Assembly (NCBI GenBank): GCA_937928015.1
Contig: CALFXA010000197.1
Coordinates: forward strand, 1-20,572
Direction: 5' to 3'
DNA from: an uncultured Anaerolineales bacterium
GTDB taxonomy: Bacteria; Chloroflexota; Anaerolineae; Anaerolineales; Villigracilaceae
DNA length: 20,572 nucleotides
Shown in pieces: positions 6,437 to 12,857 of the stretch (positions are counted from its first letter, which is position 1; the number at the start of each line of letters is the position of its first letter). The notes beneath the pieces were generated by a model. The model did no database searches. It was given only the letters and a program-made list of their open reading frames with translations, and was not told the origin of the DNA. Both the position numbers and the translations under genes were made by a program.

Positions 6437-7564
6437 CTATCCGCCAAAGGCATCATTCAGCCAATCGATGAAACCCTTCTCCTGCGGCTTGACCGTGGTG
6501 CCGAGCGACTCGGCCAGTTTCTCGAACAACTCACGCTGTTCCTTGCTCAACTTGGTGGGCACTGCCACGTTGACGATCACCAATTGGTCGCCGCGTCCGT
6601 TGCGACGCAGGTGCGGTACACCCTTTCCGCGCAGATGGAAGATCTTGCCAGGCTGCGTGCCCGCGGGGATCTTCAACTTCTCGTCGCCGTCGAGGGTCGG
6701 CACATCCACGTCCGCGCCGAGGGTGGCCTGGGCTATGTTGATGTCGAGGTTGAGCAGGATGTCGTTCTCGCGGCGCTTGAAAAACTTGTGCGGCTGGACG
6801 TCCAACACGAGGAACAGGCTGCCGTTCGGGCCGCCGTTGACGCCCGGTCCGCCCTCCCCCGCCAGTCGAATCTGCGTGCCCACATCCACGCCCGCGGGAA
6901 CCTGCACCTTCTTCTTGACGGTCTTGCGCTCCAGCCCCGCGCCGCGGCAGGTGTGACACGGCGTCGCGATGGTCTCGCCGCGTCCGTTACAAGCGGGACA
7001 GGTCGCCGTCTGCACCATCTGGCCGAGGAAGGTCTGACGGATTTGGCGCACCTCGCCCTGTCCGTTACAGGTTGTGCATTTGACGGGACTGGTGCCTGGT
7101 TCCGCGCCTGAACCGTTACAGGTCGAGCAGGTTTCCTCGCGCTCGAATTGGATTTCCTTGTCGACGCCGAAGACGGCCTCCTCGAAGGTCAGCGTGACCT
7201 GCATCTGCAAGTCGCGTCCGCGCCGCGGACTATGGCGCGAGCGCCGTCCGCCGCCCGTGGCAAAGCCGAATTGTCCGAAGAGTTCCTCGAAGATGTCGCC
7301 AAAGTCGGCGGTGTAATCGTGGAAGCCGCCGCCGCCCATGTTGCCGAGGCCTTCCTTGCCGAAGCGGTCGTAACGCGCGCGCTTGTCCTTGTCGGACAGC
7401 ACGCCGTAGGCCTCGTTGATCTCCTTGAACTTCTCCTCGGCGTCAGGCTCTTTGTTCACATCAGGATGATACTGGCGCGCCAATTTACGGAACGCCGACT
7501 TAATCTCGTCGTCCGATGCGTTCTTGCCCACACCCAGAATTTCGTAAAAATCGCGGTTGCTCAT
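6437..7564 (-). CDS. dnaJ: Chaperone protein DnaJ (type I Hsp40)
   Basis: DnaJ delivers unfolded polypeptides to DnaK and stimulates its ATPase. The 375-residue product has all type I parts in order: the J domain (residues 4-70) with the HPD triad at 33-35, a Gly/Phe-rich segment (71-105), the zinc domain with four CxxCxGxG-type modules (C146/C149, C163/C166, C189/C192, C203/C206), and two beta-barrel substrate-binding domains to about 340 followed by the dimerisation tail. It is the last gene of the hrcA-grpE-dnaK-dnaJ operon. No Shine-Dalgarno is visible before the ATG; instead an 85-bp inverted repeat fills nearly the whole 97-bp gap from dnaK and ends only 9 bp before the start codon, so translation of dnaJ may depend on how that repeat folds. 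Confidence 0.98.
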   Translation of the reverse strand: MSNRDFYEILGVGKNASDDEIKSAFRKLARQYHPDVNKEPDAEEKFKEINEAYGVLSDKDKRARYDRFGKEGLGNMGGGGFHDYTADFGDIFEELFGQFGFATGGGRRSRHSPRRGRDLQMQVTLTFEEAVFGVDKEIQFEREETCSTCNGSGAEPGTSPVKCTTCNGQGEVRQIRQTFLGQMVQTATCPACNGRGETIATPCHTCRGAGLERKTVKKKVQVPAGVDVGTQIRLAGEGGPGVNGGPNGSLFLVLDVQPHKFFKRRENDILLNLDINIAQATLGADVDVPTLDGDEKLKIPAGTQPGKIFHLRGKGVPHLRRNGRGDQLVIVNVAVPTKLSKEQRELFEKLAESLGTTVKPQEKGFIDWLNDAFGG

Positions 7565-7573
7565 AATTTCAAA

Positions 7574-7658
7574 ATGTCATTGCAAGGAGAGACATTTGCG
7601 ACGAAATAATCTCCTGCTTCAAGGGGATGGTTTCGGGCTGACGCCCTCGCAATGACAT
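7574..7658. repeat. 85-bp interspersed inverted repeat between dnaK and dnaJ
   Basis: The element is bounded by perfect 10-bp inverted ends, ATGTCATTGC at 7574-7583 and GCAATGACAT at 7649-7658. Inner parts also match imperfectly: GCGACGAAATAATCTCC on one arm and the complement of GGATGGTTTCGGGCTGACGCCCTCGC on the other. From memory, GTCATTGCGAGG...CGAAGCAATCTCC repeats of this design are scattered in many bacterial genomes, including Chloroflexota, and look like non-autonomous or structured-RNA repeats. It begins 3 bp from the dnaK stop and ends 9 bp from the dnaJ start. Flanking target duplication is not evident. Confidence 0.8.
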
Positions 7659-7661
7659 GAA

Positions 7662-9536
7662 CTATTCTTTCACTTCACCATCGACCACATCGGGACCCGC
7701 GCCGCCGCCTGATCCCATATCTGGAGCCTGATCCTGGCCCTGATACATCGCCCCGCCGATCTTCTGGATGACAAGGTTGAGCGTCTCAGTGGTGGATTTG
7801 ATCGCATCCACGTCGTCGCCCTGCAAGGCCGTACGGACCTCTGCAACGCGCGATTCGATCTCGCCGCGTAGTTCGGTCGGAATCTTGTCGCCGTAGTCCT
7901 TGATGGCCTTCTCAGCGGCGTATGCGCTATTGTCTGCGGTGTTGCGGACCTCGATGATCTCCTTGCGCTTGCGATCCTCTTCCGCGTGCGCTTCAGCGTC
8001 CTGGCGCATTTTTTCCACTTCACTTTCATTCAAGCCCGAAGAGGCCGTGATGGTGATGTGCTGACTGCGGCCCGTGGCCTTGTCCTTGGCGGTGACCTTG
8101 AGGATGCCGTTGGCATCGATGTCGAAGGTCACTTCGATCTGCGGGATGCCGCGCGGCGCAGGCGGGATGCCGTCCAGGACGAACTTGCCCAGCGACTTGT
8201 TGTCCTGCGCCATAGGGCGTTCGCCCTGCAATACATGAATCTCGACCTGCGTCTGGTTGTCGCTGGCCGTGGAGAAGACCTGGCTGCGGCGGGTCGGGAT
8301 GGTGGTGTTGCGTTCGATCTGCGGCGTGGCCACCCCGCCCAGGGTCTCGATGGAAAGCGTCAACGGGGTGACGTCCAGCAGCAGGACGTCCTTGACCTCG
8401 CCGCCGAGCACGCCGCCCTGAATCGCCGCACCGACCGCCACCACTTCGTCGGGGTTGACGCCCTTGTGCGGTTCCTTGCCGAAGAAGGCGCGCACGCGGT
8501 CCTGCACGGCGGGCATACGCGTCATGCCGCCCACCATCACGATCTCGTTGATCTCGCCCGCGGTCAGGCCTGCGTCGGACAAGGCCTGTTTAACGGGAGC
8601 AATCGTTCGGTCGACGAGGTCGGCGGTGAGCTGCTCCAGCTTGGCGCGCGTCATGGTCATGACCAGATGCTTCGGTCCGCTGGCATCCGCCGTCAGGTAC
8701 GGCAGGTTGATCTCGGTCTGCATCATGGTCGAGAGTTCGATCTTGGCCTTCTCGGAGGCTTCCTTCAGGCGCTGGAGTGCGGCGCGGTCGTTGTGAAGGT
8801 CGATGCCGTTGTCGCGCTGGAACTGCTCGATCAGGTAGTCCATGATGCGCAGGTCGAAGTCATCGCCGCCGAGGAAGGTATCGCCACTGGTGGCGCGCAC
8901 CTGGAAGACGCCATCGCCCACTTCGAGGATGGAGATGTCGAAGGTGCCGCCGCCCAGGTCGTACACGGCGATGATCTCGTTCTTTTTCTTGTCGAGGCCA
9001 TACGCCAACGAAGAAGCCGTCGGCTCGTTGATGATACGCAACACTTCGAGACCCGCGATCTTGCCCGCGTCCTTGGTGGCGTTGCGTTGGGCATCATTGA
9101 AATACGCGGGCACGGTGATGACCGCCTGCGTGACGGGCTCGCCGAGATAAGCCTCGGCGTCCGCCTTGATCTTGGCCAGGATCATGGCCGAGACCTCGGG
9201 CGGAGAATAATCCTTGTCATCCAGTTTGACGCGCACGTCGCCATTAGCGGCACCGTCCACAATATACGGGACGCGCTTGCGGGTGCGCTCCACTTCGGGA
9301 TCGTCCGCCTTGCGGCCCATGAAACGCTTCACCGAAAAGATGGTGTTCTGCGAATTGGTGATGGCCTGGTTGCGCGCAATACGCCCGACCAGACGCTCGT
9401 GATTCTTATTGACCGCCACAACCGACGGGACCAGGCGTTCGCCTTCCGCCGAGGGGATGACGATGGGTTCGCCGCCCTGCATGACGGCCGCCACGGAGTT
9501 GGTCGTGCCCAGATCGATGCCGATAATTTTTGCCAT
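7662..9536 (-). CDS. dnaK: Chaperone protein DnaK (Hsp70)
   Basis: DnaK is the ATP-dependent Hsp70 that binds exposed hydrophobic segments of client proteins with DnaJ and GrpE as partners. The 624-residue product has signature 1 [10 protein letters not shown] (5-14), the [11 protein letters not shown] segment (170-180), signature 2 [14 protein letters not shown] (191-204), signature 3 [14 protein letters not shown] (about 329-342), the interdomain linker [19 protein letters not shown], the substrate-binding sandwich with [15 protein letters not shown], a helical lid and a Gly-rich tail ending [16 protein letters not shown] ribosome-binding site lies just before the ATG. It sits between grpE and dnaJ in the CIRCE-controlled operon. 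Nothing is missing or unusual. Confidence 0.99.
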   Translation of the reverse strand: MAKIIGIDLGTTNSVAAVMQGGEPIVIPSAEGERLVPSVVAVNKNHERLVGRIARNQAITNSQNTIFSVKRFMGRKADDPEVERTRKRVPYIVDGAANGDVRVKLDDKDYSPPEVSAMILAKIKADAEAYLGEPVTQAVITVPAYFNDAQRNATKDAGKIAGLEVLRIINEPTASSLAYGLDKKKNEIIAVYDLGGGTFDISILEVGDGVFQVRATSGDTFLGGDDFDLRIMDYLIEQFQRDNGIDLHNDRAALQRLKEASEKAKIELSTMMQTEINLPYLTADASGPKHLVMTMTRAKLEQLTADLVDRTIAPVKQALSDAGLTAGEINEIVMVGGMTRMPAVQDRVRAFFGKEPHKGVNPDEVVAVGAAIQGGVLGGEVKDVLLLDVTPLTLSIETLGGVATPQIERNTTIPTRRSQVFSTASDNQTQVEIHVLQGERPMAQDNKSLGKFVLDGIPPAPRGIPQIEVTFDIDANGILKVTAKDKATGRSQHITITASSGLNESEVEKMRQDAEAHAEEDRKRKEIIEVRNTADNSAYAAEKAIKDYGDKIPTELRGEIESRVAEVRTALQGDDVDAIKSTTETLNLVIQKIGGAMYQGQDQAPDMGSGGGAGPDVVDGEVKE

Positions 9537-9540
9537 GAGT

Positions 9541-9632
9541 TTCCTCGTTTACAAGTTTTCAGGTTTTCAAGTTGACCAGTCAAAGGTTACAGTCCCAACA
9601 CGCAAACATCAACCTTACAACCTTCCAACTTA
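9541..9632. repeat. Degenerate 8-9-bp repeats in the grpE-dnaK gap
   Basis: The 101-bp gap between grpE and dnaK is low in complexity. On the plus strand 9553-9577 reads as variants of CAAGTTTTCAGG/TTTTCAAG, and 9608-9632 as ACCTTACA, ACCTTCCA, ACTTATG. These resemble the CAACCTTTC-type short-word repeats common in intergenic DNA of some Chloroflexota. No promoter is evident, so the operon presumably reads through. Confidence 0.4.
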
Positions 9633-9637
9633 TGAGT

Positions 9638-10186
9638 TTATTGCGCCACCCTCACCAGGGCAGGTCGAACGACACGCTCACCGAGCATATAACCGTTTTG
9701 CACGACCGCAATCACGTGACCGCTTTCCACATCGGGATTCGGCTCGTGCGAGATCGCCTCGTGGAAGTTCGGGTCGAAGGGCTTCCCCTCGGCCTCGATG
9801 CGGGTCACGCCATCCTTCTCCAACGCGCTCTGGAATTTACGCACGATCAACTCGATGCCATCCGCCCAGGCATCGCCCGGGATACGGTTGGTCAACGCGC
9901 GCTCAAGATCATCCAGAATGGGCAGCACTTTCTTGAGGAGGTCGCCCTTCATCGTGAAGAAGGTCAACTCGTTATCGCGTGACACGCGATTCTTATAGTT
10001 GACGAACTCCGCCTGGGATCGCTGCCAGCCGTCCTTGTACTCGGCGGCCTTAACTTCCGCCTCGGCGAGACGTTTGGTCAGCGCCTCGATCTCCGCCACC
10101 TGGGCCTGATCCTCACCCTTGGGCGCAGACTCCACCTGGGCTTCCTTGACTTCCTCTTCGTGCTTGTGTTTCTTCTTTTCGGTCAT
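9638..10186 (-). CDS. grpE: Nucleotide exchange factor GrpE
   Basis: GrpE releases ADP from DnaK and acts as a heat sensor in the chaperone cycle. The 182-residue protein has a charged, disordered N-terminus (MTEKKKHKHEEEVKEAQVES), a long dimerising coiled coil (about 30-75, AEIEALTKRLAEAEVKAAEYKDGWQRSQAEFVNYKNR) and the family signature in the C-terminal beta domain, FDPNFHEAISHEPNPDVESGHVIAVVQNGYMLGERVVRPALVRVA (about 137-181). It lies 39 bp after hrcA and 101 bp before dnaK and is controlled with them. A GAGAGAG stretch about 8 nt before the ATG could bind the ribosome. Confidence 0.98.
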   Translation of the reverse strand: MTEKKKHKHEEEVKEAQVESAPKGEDQAQVAEIEALTKRLAEAEVKAAEYKDGWQRSQAEFVNYKNRVSRDNELTFFTMKGDLLKKVLPILDDLERALTNRIPGDAWADGIELIVRKFQSALEKDGVTRIEAEGKPFDPNFHEAISHEPNPDVESGHVIAVVQNGYMLGERVVRPALVRVAQ

Positions 10187-10225
10187 GCCTTCACTCTCTC
10201 AAACGATGAAATTTAATAATGCAGT

Positions 10226-11263
10226 TTATTCGCCTGCAATCGAATCGGTCACTAAGTCACTGAGCAATGCGGCGACAAAACGCACGGTGGGAATGGTCCG
10301 CGCATAGGACATACGCATTGGTCCCAACACGCCCAGCGTGCCCGTCACCATGCCTGGAACGCCGTACCGCGAAAGCACCATCGAGCACTGACGCAGTTCC
10401 TCCCAGCCGCCCTCTCCGCCGATCAAGACCTGCAAGCCGCCGACCGTGCTATTCGTGGAGACTCGCGCCAACAGGTCCTGCAAGGTCGAACGTTCCTCGA
10501 AGAGCCGCAGCGCGCGGCGAGCCTCGTCCGACTCGGCGAACTCGGGCTCGGCCAACAGGTTGGTCTGGCCGTCGGTGTAAATCTGCCCCGAGACGCGCTC
10601 GGTGGCGCGACGCATGTCCGCCACAATCAGAGTCAGGATGTCCTGCTCAAGCGCATCGGAGCGGGTCGGGAGCGCGGTCAACTCGTCGAGGCTGCGCCCG
10701 CCCAGGGCGCCGTTGAGGCGGGTGGCGGTTTGGCTGAGTCGCTCCTGGGCGACAGGTTCAGCCAGGGTCAGAATCTGCTGGCTGACCTCCCCGCCCGTCA
10801 TGACCAGCACCATCAACACCTGACGGCCCTGGGTGGAGATCAATTCCACGTGTTTGAAGCGCGCTTGTTCGGGCAGCGGAGCGGTCACCACCGACACGGC
10901 CTGCGACTGATGCGCCAGCACCGAAGCGGCCAGCGTCATCCACTGCTCCACGTCGGGACGGGATTGGTAGAACTGATGCGAGATGGTGCGCTGCACCGAC
11001 TCGGGCAGCTCAGCCTGGTTGACCATCTGCCCGACGAAGAGGTGATAACCCTCTTCGGTGGGGACGCGTCCCGCCGAAGTATGCGGCTGACGCAGATAGC
11101 CCATATCCGTCAACGCAGACATCTCATTGCGCACCGTGGCCGAAGACAGGTCCAGACGGTAGCGCTCGACAAGGTGCTTCGAGCCTACGGGCTGGGCCGT
11201 TTCGATATAGTCACGGATCACCAACAAGAGGAGGGATTTTTGACGGTCAGTCAGGGTACGCAT
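10226..11263 (-). CDS. hrcA: Heat-inducible transcription repressor HrcA
   Basis: HrcA is a dimeric winged-helix repressor that binds CIRCE operators and is released on heat shock, with folding by GroEL as feedback. The 345-residue product has the N-terminal winged helix (MRTLTDRQKSLLLLVIRDYIETAQPVGSKHLVERYRLDLSSATVRNEMSALTDMGYLRQPHTSAGRVPTEEGY, about 1-72), including the family hallmark SSATVRNEM and SAGRVPT, followed by the ligand-like GAF-related domain. The ATG at 11263 is chosen since it gives the usual MRTLTDRQ start; an in-frame GTG three codons upstream (11272) lies closer to CIRCE and cannot be excluded. It is first in the hrcA-grpE-dnaK-dnaJ operon and represses it through the CIRCE just upstream. 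Confidence 0.97.
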   Translation of the reverse strand: MRTLTDRQKSLLLLVIRDYIETAQPVGSKHLVERYRLDLSSATVRNEMSALTDMGYLRQPHTSAGRVPTEEGYHLFVGQMVNQAELPESVQRTISHQFYQSRPDVEQWMTLAASVLAHQSQAVSVVTAPLPEQARFKHVELISTQGRQVLMVLVMTGGEVSQQILTLAEPVAQERLSQTATRLNGALGGRSLDELTALPTRSDALEQDILTLIVADMRRATERVSGQIYTDGQTNLLAEPEFAESDEARRALRLFEERSTLQDLLARVSTNSTVGGLQVLIGGEGGWEELRQCSMVLSRYGVPGMVTGTLGVLGPMRMSYARTIPTVRFVAALLSDLVTDSIAGE

Positions 11264-11275
11264 TGAGTTCACGCT

Positions 11276-11302
11276 TTAGCACTCTATTACCTTGAGTGCC
11301 AA
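11276..11302 (-). promoter_or_regulatory. CIRCE operator
   Basis: TTAGCACTC-N9-GAGTGCCAA matches the CIRCE consensus TTAGCACTC-N9-GAGTGCTAA with one mismatch in 18 arm bases. It lies 12 bp upstream of the hrcA ATG and just downstream of the predicted transcription start, the usual place for HrcA autorepression. Confidence 0.97.
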
Positions 11303-11316
11303 TTTTAGCGATAGGA

Positions 11317-11345
11317 ATGATAACATGCCAAAAAATGAGCGTCAA
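11317..11345 (-). promoter_or_regulatory. Sigma-70 promoter of the hrcA-grpE-dnaK-dnaJ operon
   Basis: The minus strand has TTGACG (complement of 11340-11345), a 17-bp spacer and TATCAT (complement of 11317-11322). The start near 11310 puts CIRCE in the 5' leader. An overlapping alternative, TTGGCA (11326-11331) with an 18-bp spacer and TAAAAT (11302-11307), would start inside CIRCE. Confidence 0.75.
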
Positions 11346-11377
11346 TAAGAGGAGTGTAAGAAAACGGATTAATGGGC

Positions 11378-11418
11378 AAAAAAAGAGACTTCCGACGTTG
11401 CAATCGGAAGTCTTTTTT
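11378..11418. terminator. Bidirectional rho-independent terminator
   Basis: AGACTTCCGA (11386-11395) and TCGGAAGTCT (11404-11413) form a perfect 10-bp stem with an 8-nt loop. Both sides carry T-runs: TTTTTT on the plus strand (11413-11418) and CTCTTTTTTT on the minus strand. It ends the DUF1684 transcript, whose stop codon lies 10 bp away, and shields the heat-shock promoter from read-through. Confidence 0.9.
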
Positions 11419-11427
11419 CATCACGGA

Positions 11428-12255
11428 CTAATGATCGTCCTTATATTTCTGTTCACCCGCCTCGATGGGGATCGGGAGGCGGTTCTCGGCGGGAGGCAGG
11501 CCACAGGTGGCGAACATAGTGTAGGCGCAGGGCATGTTGTAAGCGCGGTTGAAGTCCAACACCACCTGACCATTCTCAGGCTTGTCGGTTAACAGGTAGC
11601 GTCCACCCGCATAGGTAGTCTTGGCGTTCGTGGCGTCGCGGAAGGCGATGAAGAGACCGTCGCCCGCATCCTCGGCGTCGAGGCGGTATTCCTTCCCATC
11701 CCAGGTGAAGACAACCTGGCCGAGCATCTTGTTGTCGTAGGTCTCGCCAATGATGTCTTTTTGACGCACCACCTTGAAAGGCGCATATCCCTCATACTTC
11801 ACAACCATGCGGTACTCGGGCTTGTACGGGTAGAAGTTCAAACCGCTGAACCCGGCGCGGGCGGGGTGGTCCACATCCCACACACGGATCAAGGTGCTTG
11901 TCCCGCGGCGAATCACAACGAGGATGAAGCGGCCCATGCGCAGGAAATCGGGATTCTCCTGCTGGTCGTCCAACAAGGCACGGGTCGGGACTTCGCCACC
12001 GTTACAGGTCATCTCAATCCCGGGTGCAACTGTCACAGTGACCTGTCCGTCCTTGAAACGGAACTTGCCTGCCTTTGCAGGTGCGGCTTCCGGTAGGACA
12101 AAATCACAGGCGGGATCGCTGCCAAATGAATTGTCCCCTTCCTTCAGCCAGAACAATCCCGCAAGGACAAGCCAACTGCGCTCGTTGGTGCGCAGACGTT
12201 CCGTACGCTCTTCGCGCCATTTCATCACAGCCAGTTCGTGTTCGTTGTTGGACAT
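11428..12255 (-). CDS. DUF1684 family protein
   Basis: The 275-residue protein has the DUF1684 pattern throughout: an N-terminal MKWREERTERLRTNERSWLVLAGLFWLKEGDNSFGSDPACDFVLPE (about 11-56), the middle GLNFYPYKPEYRMVVKYE region (about 137-155), and the conserved end DFNRAYNMPCAYTMFATCGLPPAENRLPIPIEAGEQ (about 233-268). The family is widespread and its function is not established. The protein has no signal peptide or membrane segment and is likely cytoplasmic. It stands alone, divergent from the Fur-family gene, with a terminator behind it. No Shine-Dalgarno precedes the ATG, and a -10-like box lies 6 nt upstream of it, so it may be translated from a leaderless mRNA. Confidence 0.92.
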   Translation of the reverse strand: MSNNEHELAVMKWREERTERLRTNERSWLVLAGLFWLKEGDNSFGSDPACDFVLPEAAPAKAGKFRFKDGQVTVTVAPGIEMTCNGGEVPTRALLDDQQENPDFLRMGRFILVVIRRGTSTLIRVWDVDHPARAGFSGLNFYPYKPEYRMVVKYEGYAPFKVVRQKDIIGETYDNKMLGQVVFTWDGKEYRLDAEDAGDGLFIAFRDATNAKTTYAGGRYLLTDKPENGQVVLDFNRAYNMPCAYTMFATCGLPPAENRLPIPIEAGEQKYKDDH

Positions 12256-12261
12256 GGTTCA

Positions 12262-12290
12262 ACTATACAACAGAATTTTCCATTCTGCAA
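12262..12290 (-). promoter_or_regulatory. Candidate promoter of the DUF1684 gene (leaderless type)
   Basis: The minus strand has TTGCAG, a 17-bp spacer and TATAGT (complement of 12262-12267). The -10 box ends 6 nt before the ATG, so transcription is expected to start at or within a base or two of the start codon. The -35 match is weak (3 of 6). Confidence 0.4.
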
Positions 12291-12322
12291 CGAACAACCC
12301 TGCAAAAAATGTATAAAGCCTC

Positions 12323-12350
12323 TTGACATATTTGCATCTTATTTTATAAT
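12323..12350 (+). promoter_or_regulatory. Sigma-70 consensus promoter of the perR-like/ATPase operon
   Basis: Perfect TTGACA (12323-12328) and perfect TATAAT (12345-12350) are separated by 16 bp. The start is predicted near 12357. A consensus promoter this strong needs repression, which fits the operator-like palindromes lying over its -10 and start point. Confidence 0.85.
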
Positions 12351-12375
12351 CATTCTAAATTTAGAATAGTTACAA
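12344..12375 (+). promoter_or_regulatory. Two tandem PerR/Fur-box-like operators
   Basis: TTATAATCATTCTAA (12344-12358) matches the 7-1-7 Per box TTATAATnATTATAA at 13 of 14 defined positions and overlaps the -10 box and the start point. A second, weaker copy, TTAGAATAGTTACAA (12361-12375), follows 17 bp later. Between them the half-sites also form a perfect 16-bp palindrome ATTCTAAATTTAGAAT (12352-12367). The position and match to the adjacent Fur-family gene argue for autorepression. Confidence 0.75.
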
Positions 12376-12385
12376 AGAAGGTAAA

Positions 12386-12841
12386 GTGTCAAACATAACC
12401 ACCCTTACCTCCGCCTTGCAACAGGCGGGAATGCGTCTCACGCCCCAGCGGACCTCAATCTGCGAACTGCTGGTGGAGAGTGATGAGCATCCTACCGCGG
12501 CCATGATCTACGAGACGCTCAAGCCGCGCTTTGCCTCGCTCAGCCTGGCTACGGTCTACAACACCCTCGACACGCTGGTCGGCCTGGGCGTGGTCAACGT
12601 GCTCGGCCACGCAGGCGACGACAAGGTCCACTACGACGCGGACACGGAGCCACACGTCAACCTGGCCTGCCTCTCGTGCTCCAAGATTGTGGACATTCCC
12701 AGCGAGCACGTCACCCACCTGGACGCAGAAATCACCGCCGCCTCGGGCTATAAGCTGCTTGGCGCGCGCGTACTGTATTACGGACTCTGTCCCGCCTGCC
12801 AGAAAAAGCAAGCCAGACAAGCCGCCATGAAACGAAACTAA
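12386..12841 (+). CDS. Fur-family metalloregulator, PerR-like
   Basis: The 151-residue protein is a metal-dependent winged-helix repressor of the Fur family. It has the DNA-binding domain (MRLTPQRTSICELLVESDEHPTAAMIYETLKPRFASLSLATVYNTLDTLVGLGVV, about 16-70) and a dimer domain with the structural zinc cysteines C95xxC98 and C135xxC138. Aligned by eye to Bacillus PerR, regulatory-site residues H35, D84, H90 and D103 match H37, D85, H91 and D104, but N92 replaces H93. This points to PerR rather than Fur or Zur, with an altered site. Translation starts at GTG, preceded by AAGAAGG, and skips no better ATG. It is 16 bp upstream of a P1B-type ATPase gene, and Per-box-like operators cover its promoter, so it probably represses itself and the pump. 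The metal or oxidant sensed is inferred. Confidence 0.93.
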   Translation: MSNITTLTSALQQAGMRLTPQRTSICELLVESDEHPTAAMIYETLKPRFASLSLATVYNTLDTLVGLGVVNVLGHAGDDKVHYDADTEPHVNLACLSCSKIVDIPSEHVTHLDAEITAASGYKLLGARVLYYGLCPACQKKQARQAAMKRN

Positions 12842-12857
12842 CCATCACAGAGACACC

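Noticed and set aside
7986..9575. Open frame of 529 codons on the plus strand, opposite dnaK
   Set aside because: It is fully antisense to an unmistakable DnaK, its product is His/Arg/Asp-rich without domains, and it arises from the codon bias of the opposite strand.
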